Assembly: GCA_000469685.2 (NCBI GenBank)
Contig: LS997563.1
Coordinates: 16,047,940 to 16,111,939, forward strand
Length of the DNA: 64,000 bases
Direction: 5' to 3'
From: Haemonchus contortus
Taxonomy: Eukaryota > Nematoda > Chromadorea > Rhabditida > Trichostrongylidae
The position numbers were made by a program, and so were the translations under genes. A model generated the notes under the pieces. The model saw only the letters and a list, made by a program, of their open reading frames with translations, searched no databases and was not told the origin of the DNA. Of the stretch, positions 44,101 through 55,900 are shown in pieces. The first letter of the stretch is position 1, and the number at the start of each line of letters is the position of its first letter.

Positions 44101-47100
44101 GTTAATTTCGGTATTTGAACATGATAAAAGTTTTACGCTGGCCAAGTTCCGACTGATGGCCAGAAGGTCCTTGCCTAATTGCGAAATCGAAGTGATCTAA
44201 ACTGATTGCATACTACTTCTTCCAGAAATGAACTTCCTCAGGACATGGCTGGCAAAACACCATTTGACATGAGCCAGTACAAGTTTATGTATGGTACAAC
44301 TCGAATACCCAAAAAAGGGTGTGATGAGGTAGGTACGTTGTACTTTGAGTGGATCATGACTTCATTATTATTTCAAAAAAGTAAACTACTCGTTGAACAA
44401 ATCAGCTCTGAAAAATTTCTGAACTGGAAGTTCCGATGAAATTCGAGCGAACGTGTCTCATGCTACCCAGAAGCTGTGATTTTTTGGTTATCTCTGCATC
44501 TGTTGGACTGTGGGAACTTAGTCCTTCCAATCCTTTCTGATTCATTTGAAGTAGCAGTTGAAGTGGTTTCAACCCTCTCTGTCATTCACCTACGGATTCG
44601 AAATGGGGCTGAAAATTCTACGTCTAAGATTTTAAATATTGCTTTCAGATTCGTTATGGATGCAGCAATGAAAATCAATCGAAGCATATTATAGTTATAC
44701 ACAATGGTCATGTGAGTTTTCTCGCTATTACTCTTTTTTATATTTCAATATTTTATAGCGGGTATAACACATTAAAGGCACAGTTCATGAAGGTCGTGTC
44801 GTGTAGGTCCTGGTGCAAATAATTGTCTACGATAAGCAAAATTTCATTTACGTATAAGCATAAATAAACAAAAAAAACCCTAGTAACAGCAAAAGTAGCT
44901 CACCTTTTACAGCCCCTAGGAGTAGGAAATTAAATAAGGGATCGCGGCAGCAAAAAAAAAACAGAGGAAAAAAGAATGGGGGGAAAGTCGTCGCCTCTTC
45001 ACTCGGCGGTCAGCTGATTGTGTGTGGGTCCTAGAACGAATAATTGGAACCTGTATGACCTCGACACCCGTCTGATGGGACATCGATCGAGGGGCGGGAA
45101 AGCCCCGCGAGCCAGCAACAGGTAATTATCGTGAACTGTGTCTATGACGGATGGATCCATTTCTGTTAAAATTTCTATCAGCTATGTATACGTGTGTGTC
45201 TGCGGGCTTTTTAAGGACTTCTAAAATTGATTATAAAGACAGAAGAGGATAGATTGCGAACAATATTAGCAATGATACCAACAGAAGGCAGGATGGTAAA
45301 GGTCGCTCTAGCTGCATACATAGTTCGTGATGTGCAGTGACTCGTGAGCGGTGAGCTATTGTCAGTAGGCGGTTGCTGATGTTCGATGACGTAGGATACT
45401 ACCTAACGAGCCGCGCACGAGCAAGGATGGCGCAGGACGTCATGAACAGAATTTGTGAACTTTGTGCGATAAAAATATCCCGCTCTGGGCGGAGGTGATG
45501 CAGTGACAAGTGGCGCACTATTTCACACGTATGGTCACAGGCTCAATTCCCGGATCTACCTCCGTTTAGGCCATCCAAACCTTCCAGATCTCCAGGATCG
45601 GTTTATTGGTTCCAGACTCGTCTGGGAGTGTAGAAACACTTATTTCGAATTTGGCTGGCCAACGCATACCGTTGTCGCCATTATGATCCTGATTGGAGGT
45701 CGAATGCGGGAGCGCATCCCTCAGACGGGAGTGATTGACACCAGAAAATTTTTTGATTTTAATCTCACTCTGCGCCCATCCTTTCTATTCTATTTGGATC
45801 TTGAGTTACTCGGCTAAATGTCATGATTCTGTTGATTATAAACATACACAATCCTGCTCAAATTTATCACATTCAACGAGGGTACATGTACTTGTTAAAT
45901 CGTCCAAAATTGCAGGGAATAAGGTCTAGCGTTGCATCATTCGCTATACATGAAAATGCATCCTAGCTAAGTAGCGAGGAGAAGTCAATACCACTACACC
46001 CAAGAATGAAAGGTAGAGCAACTGGTGGAGCAACTCAATAACTCAGCATCCCATTCCAGTTTGATACCATATATGGTTCGAGTGCTCTCTTTTGGACCAC
46101 CGTTGATATGACACGTCACAGTTTTTGAGTGTTGGCCTATTATACGCTTTGCTGTGGGCAAACAGTTCCGATCGATGTTTTTGTGCTTTCACGTAAGGTT
46201 TCTTAACCCTGAGGGGAGGAGGCCAGAGCCTGTCTCACTTCTTTTCATTCAATCGTGCTACACGTGACGGAATGCTAGCGGCTCGTTTGCCCAAAAGGAT
46301 AACCAATGAAAAATCAGATTTTCTGGGATTCAACTCTTTTTTCGGCCTTGTAATAGATTCGGTAAAATTCAGTTAGTGACGTATTGCTATTTTCCTTTAC
46401 TTCTGAGTGCTTGTTGTGCGAATATAATGTTTTAGCTTTTCTCAATGCCTGTACTGAATGCAGCTGGTCAGCCGTTATCGCTATCAGCGCTCTCCGGATT
46501 TTTCAGTGACGTTATCAGGCAAAGTCACGAGCGGAAACAACATGCCGTCGGTATTGTCTCATCAGATAATCGTGATCGGTGGGCTGAAGTCTACGAGCAG
46601 CTGAAAGGTATGGGAGAGATCTCCTCAAGAATTCCGATTCCAAACGCAAAACACACTTTGTGAGAATGATTATTCTTTACCACACCTACTGCAATAAGGT
46701 GGAAGTGGGGTAGGGGCAATGGGCACAAACAGCAAACCCATGATCCGCGGTTCGGATCTCCTATCGATACTCGCTCAACCAAAGCCTCCAGCCTTTCATA
46801 GTCGATTCACTGGCATCAGCCTCGTCTGGAAGGACGAAGTGCCTGACTTGTACATAGGCTCGTCATCCCGCAAGCCATTGTATATGCCACACAACCATTC
46901 AAACCATTACCCACGATTTTGAATGGGGGTGGAATGCGGGGCGCATTCCACAAATAGAATTTGTCACCACCAAAATTAATCTTGCACCCCTTCGTTACTC
47001 ATTACGATTTTGTCTCATTTCTATTTTATTCAGTCAAATAGGATATTCTGATAAGTTAGGCGAGAAGAGATATACCTGTCGGCCCTATTAGCTTGCCCTA

Positions 47101-50100
47101 TGTACATGCGCCTCTTCAAAATGCGATCACTTCCAGGGAACGCTGCGAATTCTTCACATCTTTCTCTTATCGAGGATGCCTTGTTTGTCGTATGCATTGA
47201 TCAAGAGACTACATCTCCAGAAGGCTATACTGAGAAAGATGAGCAAGCAAGACAGGTGAGGTCCTGGACAGTTTGACAAGTATCAGACTGTAGCAACCAA
47301 GTTTCTGGTAAAACCCCCACACATGTGTCATAATACTTAATGGAGGAAATCAAAACACAAACCTAGCAATCTGAAAAAAAAGTTCTAGATTGTTCTTTTA
47401 TAACAATATTTCCAGTGTTTACACGGAGGTGGAACGACAAGCAATTCTTGCAACAGATGGTTCGACAAAACGCTACAGGTATGACGAAAGTGTAGTCATC
47501 TATTGTTTTCTGGGGAACAGCTCGCTAGGGATGTTGTCAAGAAAGTTTGAGTCCAAGTTTAAAGCCAAACTCCTAAGCGCCATTTTTTGAGTAAGGATCC
47601 TATAGGGAGCTTCAATGATTCTCTTGCCATTTCCACTCACATCACATCACACTCCCTCCAAACTTGTAAGCCCGTATTTGGACTCTCTCATAGTTATTTG
47701 GATGCACTCCGCGTGGTATGGTACACAGAACGAACTGGTAAGTACCACAGTGATAAATTGCCCCAGCGACTAACCTACAAGAAAAGCATGAAGGTGAAAA
47801 ACGATAGTGAATCTAGCTATCAGTTGTCTTTCCTTTACTAGCAGCCGATCATTCCTTTGCATCGTATGGGTAGACCACATAGCTTTCTCCTGAACATTTA
47901 TTCACTCGATCCCGAATTAACTGGAATTTCAGTTCGTGGTTGGTGCTAATGGCGCGTGCGGTATGACCTATGAGCATACTCCTGCAGAAGGTCCACCAGT
48001 AGCTGCTATGATGGATTTCATTAGTGATAAGATGTCAGTAGATACTTGATACTTTGATTTCCTAGCGATGCTGGAACTATGCCTATAACGACTTTTGCAG
48101 CCTTGGAAAGAGCTTCTACGATGACTCAAACAAACCACAGGGCAATGTGAAACGGTTGGATTTTGAGCTGAATGACGTCCAAAAAGCTCAAATCGAAAAA
48201 AGTGGCATTGATTTTGACAAGTGAGGTTTTGCCGTGGGAGACTTCTGTCACGGGAAAATTTCTGGTACTTCTCTCAAATAATCTTATTTCCAGGGCAGTT
48301 GATGATGTAGATGTTGCGGTATACTCGTTCAAGCGGTTTGGTAAAAATTACCCAAAATCGGTGAATATCTCTCCAGACTCATTCATTCAAATGGCATTCC
48401 AATTGGCGTTCTACAGAATACATTCTGCTTGTGAGTTGAAGTTCAGTCCTCTAGGGCATTTGATCACATCTTCACCTATTCAAGGTGTATTTGGGAATGT
48501 TTTGTATTTTCGTTTCTCAGCTTAAAAGCGAATCGAATAGCACACTAATAGGCAAAGTTGCCGATGGACTTGGTTATTGCAGCTTATGACGTTCATTCTA
48601 ACCTTTTTTTATGGGGACCAGAAATGGGGACCTTTTTTTTAATCCTCATTTCCTTGGTCAAAAGCTACTCTGTTCATCCTGTTACCAATTGACTACGCTA
48701 ACAATTACCATTTAACCAACTACCACAAACGACTATGAGAGAGTAGTTTTATTCCTGAGTTTGATACACCTTCAGTGCCACCCACCTACGAAACAGCGAC
48801 ATTGCGAAGGTTTCAAGAGGGACGGACTGAAAACATACGGTCACCGAACCCATTGGCCGAAACGTTTGTCAAGAAGGTAATTTTTATCACAATTATCGGA
48901 ACCATATCAAAACAGGGGCTGAATAATGGAGAGCTTCTAATTCAAAGGCAACCCACACCGCTCACTACTTTCTACTGCACTTCAGAGCTGTGTAGAAGGG
49001 AGCAAGCGGTAAGAGTTGCTCTGGAACTAATGCGATTTCGGTTGATGACAAGCAAATAGGGGCTTCGTATGTGCTCGTCGGAAAACTCACCGACTCAAGG
49101 GACAGCAAGTGATACAGAAATCAGCTTAATAGCGAAAACCAAAAGGATATGGAAAGAACCTTGTCCTCAAGCTGTTTGGCACTGCTCTAATAGTTTTGAC
49201 TCCGAGATCTCTCTTACTGAGAATCTGGTTGGTGGCGACGCGACATGGCGCGATCTCGGGTAGTGGGTGGAGGGTAAATCGCGGGCCGTGAGGCACCAGC
49301 GCTCGCCCAGAGGCACATGGATTAAGGGATGGACTCCCTCTTTTGATGAGCTGAGTCGATTCCTAAAATCTATCAAGCGTATGGAGCCGAGATTTTCTTG
49401 AGTTAGAATACCTTGACGCTGTCGCTGCCACATTTAGTTTCTAGAACTGTTAGACTGGAGCTTACCTTCTTTTTTCAGATGGTGTCGGGGGCTGAACCTG
49501 CGGAAGTTATCTACAAAGCTTTGAAAGCAGCGGCGGAATCACATAAGAAGTATACGGTGAGTGGTTTTCGTGTTCATTTTCACTCCAATTGCTTGTTCCC
49601 AAGTAGAGACCGCCTGGTGACAAAATGTTCATGAAGGTCCCAAACAGAAAACGGTAAGGGATAAACTCTAGCCCAGTCGTTCCAGATCAAAATTATCTTT
49701 TGGCCGATCAATGTGAATGAAGTTTTCTTGACGATAGAAGGCATTCCTTTCAAAGAAATCTATTTCAGATGAATTGCATGAATGGAGCTGGAATGGATCG
49801 ACATCTCCTAGCATGGAAACTTTTGGCAGCTGAAAATGGGCTTTCGAAGCCGAGCATTCTCAATACGCCTGCCTACGAAAATATGTGCCACTTTCAGGTC
49901 TCCACCAGTCAGGTTGGTCTCGCCTGTTCTTCTAGATATAGCAGTCTCGATCTAGCCTGAGCCAATAGTGCGGTTGAATTGATCCAGTTGCTATCAGTTG
50001 CATTTGGAATCCAGTAGGCCTTCCAACTACTAGTTATTTGGGTCTACATATTTTACAAAAGAAAATTGGGGATGAAGATTGTCCCTAACTGCTTCTCAGA

Positions 50101-52348
50101 GCAATGAGATTGCACTAAAAGAGTTCAAAACGTTATTTATATAGAAGCTGCCAGTCACTCAGTTCAAGGGATCATTGGCTAAGAACTTGTGTATTAATGG
50201 AAAGCAACTGGATGAACCTGAAAACATGAGTGGATTGCATAGAGGTAACATTAAAGGATGAAGGATGAAGTCTTTTCGTGTCAATCAATCCCATCGGAGG
50301 ATGCACCTCGCACTCGACTTCCATTCAAGATTGTAGTGGCGTATTTAGTGCGTATGTGGCCTGTAAAATGGCTTGTGATGGAGAGCCGATACATACGTGG
50401 GCGTTTTTATCCTCCTAGACGAGTCTGATATCAACTATCGGCCTTGCAGTAATGAAGGCTTGCTTTGCCTCGGCAGATGTCTGATTCAGACCCACGACCA
50501 TGCGTTTGTGATATTGCGTGACTTTCCACTACACCACCTCCGCTCCTAGCGGTGGAAAAGAATTTTGTAATTGGGAGTGGTCCTACTGAATGGTAGGAGA
50601 AGCCGAATGTGTTGTAAGAAAAGAGAAAGATATCATTGCAACCCTTAGTGGGAAGGATATGGATGGTAAGCCTAGAACTTTATTAATGTCATTTGGATTA
50701 CCTAGCTAACGCCAGGCTTTCCTCATTTTTGGAAGCTACAGGTGGAGTGCTTTGGAAATCTATAGGCATTTTCTCTTCCAGTTTGCTTGATTCGAGCTTC
50801 CCTATCGAAGAATCTCTCATTGATCTCTCTCCCCCCCCCCCCCCTCCAAGATTGGCCTCCAAGCATGTTTCTGTTTACATGAATTGGAGAATGAAATAGG
50901 GATCTCGAGAAGTTTAAGGCAGAATCGTGCAATAATATCGTCTTTTACCATGTCCTATCCTCTATGACAGAATTTGATTAACAGGTCAAAAGTTCTGTGG
51001 CAAAAATAAAGCTATTTAGGGTTTATTTCTGAAATTTTCCAAAATGAACAAACAGTAGAAATATACTTACCAGAAGGGCCGACAGCCTTCCCTTAGCCTT
51101 CCCTTATCCATTGAGCTTTTTGTCCATAGGTCAGGAATCGGCGACTCGAAGGAATCGTTGACGGCCGTTTCCAGGTTGGGTTACAACTTTCCTCCACAAA
51201 GGGATGCTTGAGTAGACAGAGCACATGGCATTTAAAAGGGGCAACGTCTCTTGAATACCACTGGCGGGGCGTGAACGGATATTGTTAACCTGAACCTGGA
51301 GATGACCGGTGGTAGGAAGTGACTGGGCTAGACTCCACGCGGGGGTGGAGAAGGATAGTGGAACGTGTGGGATACGAGCCCAATCTGAGTAACAACGGGT
51401 AAAAAAATAAATTCACGTCAGAATAAGTGAGGAATGAACCCGGTCACTCATACCCACAGAACTTGAGCTCATGGTGTGGGAGGCGCACACGAAGTGTGTC
51501 GGAACGGAGTGTCTGTACGTTTAGACGGAAATCAGTCCCTAATTTCGTCTCTTTTATCATGTGATTTGTTAAGGTTGAACGGGATCATGTTGTAAAGTTG
51601 GATATTCAGTTCACGGTTTTGCCTGTGGATGACCTTACATGATTGGCGAACCTAGGTTCTTTACAAAATTCTATTCTAGGTCCCTACACGGAACTATATT
51701 CACCTGTGCTTCGGGCCATCGGCACCTGACTGCTATGGAATCTGCTACAATCCTCAGGAAACTGAACTTCTTTTTACGATCACAACCTTCAAAAGCTGCC
51801 CTTCAACAAGCTCCAAATTGTAAGTCACTTTACTTTCGTACAGCGCTACAATGTGTTTCTGGCTCTTCTGCTTGGTTTTTCAAGCATCTTCGTTGGGAAC
51901 AGCCACCCTCGGCGGTAAATTACTATAAACGGTCTCCAGTGCTTTTATGCTTGAGACAAGTGGCTTCGCGTGGATGGTTAAGCGGAAAAGAACCGAGTGC
52001 TCCACCCTCGTCACCCTCGGAATGCTGGTCTCAACCATTAGCGATTCCAAATATTGAGAATCTAACATAAGTAAACTTTGTGTTCAAGAATACTGTATCT
52101 TGAGAGACCATTATTGATTGATCATGAAACTCTGCCTCCTAGAAGAAGCAGTTGATGCGTGGCTGTAGAACTTTTTGCGAATTCCACTTCAATTTGCCTT
52201 TGTTGTCCTATTTCCGATTACCAGTTCACGCTGTCGCGATATTTGTAATTACAGTTTTTTTTTCAGATTTGCAAAGGAACTGGAGCGCGCATTCAACGAC
52301 ATGAGTACTGTATGCGACAAAGTTTTACGGCCCAGATCCAAATTGTAG
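38188..52348 (+). CDS. Carnitine O-acetyltransferase, 18 exons, C-terminal SKL
   Basis: Transfers short acyl groups between carnitine and CoA in peroxisomes and mitochondria. Exons, all with GT/AG ends and matching phase: 38188-38296, 39178-39308, 39883-39963, 41458-41527, 41587-41689, 44226-44328, 44649-44711, 46436-46607, 47137-47255, 47416-47478, 47933-48033, 48101-48220, 48294-48430, 48776-48876, 49479-49556, 49769-49912, 51680-51819, 52267-52348. Total about 638 residues against 626 in human CRAT. Landmarks are ALLPKLPVPDPRTTLEHFLE, WWLNVAYLESRTPLPIITSP, NRWFDKTLQFVVG, the catalytic histidine in TYEHTPAEGPP, NYPKSVNISPDSFIQMAFQL, FHVSTS-type FQVSTSQ and CFGPSAPDCYGICYNP. The protein ends RPRSKL, a peroxisomal targeting signal. 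AATAAA follows at 52442-52447. ATG 38188 is used because it is in frame and near the expected N-terminus; the TTTCTCCAG directly after it could instead be an acceptor of an exon starting at 38200. Several introns hold transposons. Confidence 0.95.
38590..38880 (-). mobile_element. SINE copy in intron 1 of carnitine acetyltransferase
   Basis: It shares order and spacing with the SINEs at 50275 and 32645: GTCAATCAGTCCCTTTTTGG at the left, GACGAGT(T/C)TG in the middle, and GGCCACTTGCCACTGCACC (complement of the A-box-like block) at the right. The B-box block is degenerate. It lies on the minus strand relative to the host gene. Confidence 0.55.
41725..42995. mobile_element. Tc1/mariner-superfamily element, 1,271 bp, TA-flanked
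   Basis: Inverted ends CAGGGTGCGCCATAAATATG and complement are identical over about 28 bp, with TA on both sides (41723-41724 and 42996-42997). The plus strand has an HTH-like piece HAVVKEIQRRIGSRDKI near 42033-42085 and several open frames (42227-42514, 42544-42879) broken by stops. I cannot read a full catalytic triad, so the exact family is open and the copy is dead. It occupies the 2.5 kb intron between 41689 and 44226. Confidence 0.82.
42996..44225. other. Rest of a carnitine acetyltransferase intron
   Basis: A repeat fragment with ACGTCGGCTGAGCCGGACGT lies near 43559-43578, similar to 2655-2675. The plus-strand frame 43796-44068 is open for 90 codons but unrecognised and lies wholly inside the intron. 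No RNA gene was seen. Confidence 0.4.
44773..45142. mobile_element. MITE of the AAAGGCACAGTTCACGA-ended family
   Basis: The left end is TTAAAGGCACAGTTCATGAA (44772-44791). The right end near 45129-45142, CGTGAACTGTGTCTAT, is its diverged complement. The interior contains A-runs and GATCGCGGCAGC. It sits in the intron between 44711 and 46436. Related ends are at 2391, 29354, 57358 and 58268. Confidence 0.6.
45480..45795 (+). mobile_element. tRNA-derived SINE copy
   Basis: GGGCGGAGGTGATGCAGTGA opens it. The A-box-like TGATGCAGTGACAAGTGG (45497) and B-box-like GGTCACAGGCTCAATTCC (45533) have tRNA-like spacing. The body holds CCAGACTCGTCTGG and GGAGGTCGAATGCGGGAGCG, the latter matching the copy at 46690. 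It lies in a carnitine acetyltransferase intron, in sense orientation. An open frame of 104 codons through it is incidental. Confidence 0.7.
46690..46995 (+). mobile_element. tRNA-derived SINE copy
   Basis: The B-box-like GCGGTTCGGATCTCC (46747) is followed by the same body as at 45480: CTCGTCTGG, GGGGGTGGAATGCGGGGCGC and a final GTCACCACCAAAATTAATCT. It lies in the intron between 46607 and 47137. Confidence 0.65.
50145..51642 (+). CDS. Coding-like exons nested in a carnitine acetyltransferase intron; unrecognised
   Basis: The intron 49913-51679 holds three segments with protein-like sequence and splice-like edges. 50145-50244 follows TATATAG and reads QFKGSLAKNLCINGKQLDEP. 50597-50665 joins it in phase and reads EAECVVRKEKDIIATLSGK, ending at GTAAGC. 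51574-51642 follows TTGTTAAG and reads VVKLDIQFTVLPVDDLT then TGA. The carnitine acetyltransferase reads through without them (FQVSTSQ joins VPTRNYIH in phase 0), so they are not part of it. The last two do not join directly in phase, so an exon is missing or the set is a relic. 'FKGSLAKNLCINGK' slightly recalls laminin-G repeats, but I assign no function. A SINE at 50275-50565 separates the first two. Confidence 0.35.
50275..50570 (-). mobile_element. tRNA-derived SINE copy
   Basis: On the minus strand it starts GAGCGGAGGTGGTGTAGTGG (A-box-like), then GGTCGTGGGTCTGAATCAG (B-box-like). Its left edge on the plus strand, GTCAATCAATCCCATCGG, is the same as in the copy at 38590. It sits inside the intron between 49912 and 51680. 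Confidence 0.68.
50665..51573. other. Intronic remainder with a poly-C tract
   Basis: A run of C (CTCTCCCCCCCCCCCCCCTCC) is at 50828-50848. The segment 51131-51174, after TTGTCCATAG and before GTTGGG, is open in one frame (RRLEGIVDGRFQ) and could be the missing nested exon, but this is speculative. The stretch 51230-51520 has no recognisable content. Confidence 0.3.
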
Positions 52349-52984
52349 ATATAAAATACGTTGACCAAATGGCATTTCTAGTTCTGCATCATCTGCCTGT
52401 TCTAGTATGCATGTAATTATGTACTGATACCTCGTTCATTGAATAAACATTCCAGGTGATGATGAAAAAACCTTTCAAAAGCGTTTTTAGTGGATAATGC
52501 TCGTATACATGAGATTCATTATTGCCTGATCAAGTGCCAACCACCGGAATGGGTAGTATCAAGGGAAAACTCACTAACGTGAATTCAGAACAGCCCAGAT
52601 ATGGTCGGAAATTCACGAAGGTAAGCAGCGGATCGTTGATTGAGGAAAGATTTAGCTGCGACAAGCTTACCACTTCTTGATGAAAACGGTACTTACTCAT
52701 AGGTACATTCATAAGCTGGTACAAGGGCCTGCGGATCAAAAAAAAAATGGTAATGAGCTAGCACCCAAATACCTTCTTAAGAGCCGATAAGGGGCTAAAC
52801 AACGCTTAGTTATACTGGTCCTTTATGTTGACTTTTGACAGGGGATCCTTGACACTTTGGTAGGTGGTGAGAAGCCATATACAGCAGCGCTCAAAAGTAT
52901 CCGGCGAAGCAGTTTTTCGGGCATAACTTTTTTATCCTATTTTTATCCTACGAATCTCCTTCACTGAGGGTTCTCTCTCACTGA

Positions 52985-55900
52985 AGGATACCAGCCGGTT
53001 AGTGACGAGGCTACGTAGGGCGTCCCCAGGTGGCGGATAGGGAATTAATCGCCGACCAAAAGTCACCGGTACTTCCCAGAGACGCAGGTGGATTCAGGGG
53101 ATGGACTACTTGATTCTGCTGTGCTGGGTCGATATACCCTCTGTTCTTCGCAGGCGATCCACGCATACGTGTGTGGAGAGTCTGTGGGTGCAGTTGGTAT
53201 CCTGCCTATCGACTCGGCCAAAAGCTTGCATTCGGGTGACGAATAAGTCACGCTGGGAAGTACTTGGGAGGCGATTCGGGGCCGCCTCCAAAAACAAAGC
53301 CCCTTGTCCACTTCGGGATAGCCTGGCAAGCCCCCGGAGTCAATAGCCCCCACGTCAGAGCCTGGCAAGCTGCACGTTGGGTATTTTCACGCCAAAAACA
53401 GTAATAGAAATGGGCCTCATTCCCCTGAACCTGAGGGAGCCCCCAATACGGCAGCGTTGGGTAGGACCGCTCGGGAGAGGCTGCTAAAATCTCAGGGCCA
53501 AAACAGGCTGCCCAAAAGGAGAAGGGCTAAGATGGCGATCTGTACTTTCAACGCACGGACGCTTGCATCGGAAGCGTGTATAGAAGACCTGATGATGCAA
53601 GCTAGGAAGATCAAGTACGACGTCATCGGACTGACCGAGACGAGAAGGCATCGCCCGCTGCACGCTCTGTTTGAGACTGGAGAAGAACTGTTCCTTGGAA
53701 CATGCGACAGTAGAGGCGTCGGCGGCGTAGGTGTCCTCGTCAACACGCACTTGGCCATGAACATCGATTCGTACGAAAGCCTAACAACCCGAATCGGACA
53801 TTTGCGATTAAGAAGATGTGGCTCAATCCCAGCTCTAACCATCTTCGTTGCTTACGCACCAACATCGAGCTACGAAGAAGAGGAGTTGGAAGCGTTTTAT
53901 ATGGATCTGGAGAGGCTCTACAGAGAAGACCACACTTTCTTCAAGGTCATCGTCGGTGATTTTAACGCCAAGATTGGCCCCAGAAGAACGGCTGAAGAGC
54001 TTCACATCGGGACTCACGGAGTGGAATGGAATGAGCAGGGTGAAAGGCTGTCCGAGTTTATCATGACGACCCACACCATCCATGGTAACTCGCAGTTCCA
54101 GAAGCCCTCTCATTTAAGATGGACATGGGAGTCACCTAGTGGACAGTTCCATAATGAAATAGACCACATCATCTTCAATCGAAGATTTTGCCTGACCGAC
54201 GTCGCTGTTGCTCCGAAGTTCTACACGGGATCGGACCATCGTCTCCTCCGCGCTAGATTCCGCTTCTCAGTGCGTGGGGAGAGAGCTATGAAGTTTCGGA
54301 AACGAAGCCCCAAGACCTCCATCAACTGGGACCACTTCGCTTCCCTTGCGAGTAAGTGGGAGGATTCCGTTATCGACAACATCGACGAAGAATACAACCG
54401 GCTCGTCGAGCATCTTCACGATAGTGCTACGAAAGCAGAGAGTCTACAAGAAGCCAAGAGACGACTCTCCTCGAAGACTCTCGAGCTGATACGCCAGCGT
54501 GGAATCGCGCGAGCTACAGGCAATTATCAACAAACGTCCGAACTTGCGAAGCTATGCAGAGAAGCGATAAAGGAAGATCTGAAAGAGAGAAGAGCAGCAG
54601 TCATGGACGAAGCCGCCGAGGCCGGAAAGAGCATACGCAAAGCCTGACGGAGCTTCGCCAATTACAAGACCAAGATGACCTCCCTTCGTCGTCCTGACGG
54701 AACCGTTACTGCATCACGGAGGGCAATGGAGAAGGTCATCTACGACTTCTACTTGGATCTCTTCGACAGCCACGTCTACCTGCCTACTCACCATCTTAGG
54801 CAAGAAGAATATATCGCTCCTTCGGTTCTCCCTTCCGAAATACGACATGCCATTACGTCGATGAAGAACTGTACAGCGCCCGGTCCCTATAGGATCAAAC
54901 CAGAACATCTGAAGAGTATGCCTCCGGTCATCATCAAAACTCTGGCTAGGCTCTTCACAAGGTACCTGTCGGAATGCAAAGTGCCCATGTCGTGGAAAAC
55001 TAGCAAGACTGTGTTGCTGTACAAAAAGGGAGATCCAGACGATATTGGCAACTATCGCCCAATCTGCCTGCTGTCCGTAATCTACAAGCTTTTCACTCGT
55101 GTCATCCTGAACAGGATTGGCAGAACATTAGATGAAGGACAGCCATGCGAGCAAGCAGGGTTTCGGAGAGGGTTCAGTACAATCGATCATATCCACACCC
55201 TAACAAGGCTCATTGAAGTATCGAGGGAGTACAAAATGCCGCTATGTCTTACGTTCATCGATTTAAAGAAAGCCTTTGATACCGTCGAGACAGAAGCGGT
55301 AATTGAAGCCCTGGGTACCCAGGGTGTTCCTACGCAATATATAAGGGTGCTTCGTGAGCTCTACGACAACTTTACGACCAGGATTTCACCATTCTACAAG
55401 GAAGTCATTATCAACGTGAAGAGAGGTGTCCGGCAAGGCGATACCATATCGCCCAAACTTTTCAGTGCCGCTCTCGAGAATATCATGCGTCATTTGGAAT
55501 GGGAAGACTTGGGAGTGAAGGTCGACGGCCGCTATCTACATCACCTCCGCTTTGCAGACGACATCGTTCTCATAACACCGAACATCGAGCAGGCGGAACG
55601 AATGCTGGCCGAGTTTGACAATGCTTGTGGAAAGATCGGATTGAGACTGAACTTAACGAAGACGATGTTCATGAAAAACGGTTTGGTACCTGATGCTCCC
55701 TTCACGCTAAACGGAAAGAATATCTCCGAATGCTCTAGCTATGTGTATCTAGGTCGGGAAGTCAACATGATGAACGACCTAGCTCCGGAGCTGTGCAGAA
55801 GGAAACGCGCTGCGTGGGGAGCATTCAAGAATATCGAGGGAGTAGTGAAGAAGACAAAGAACATCCGGCTCCGCGCTCACCTTTTCGACACTGCTGTCCT

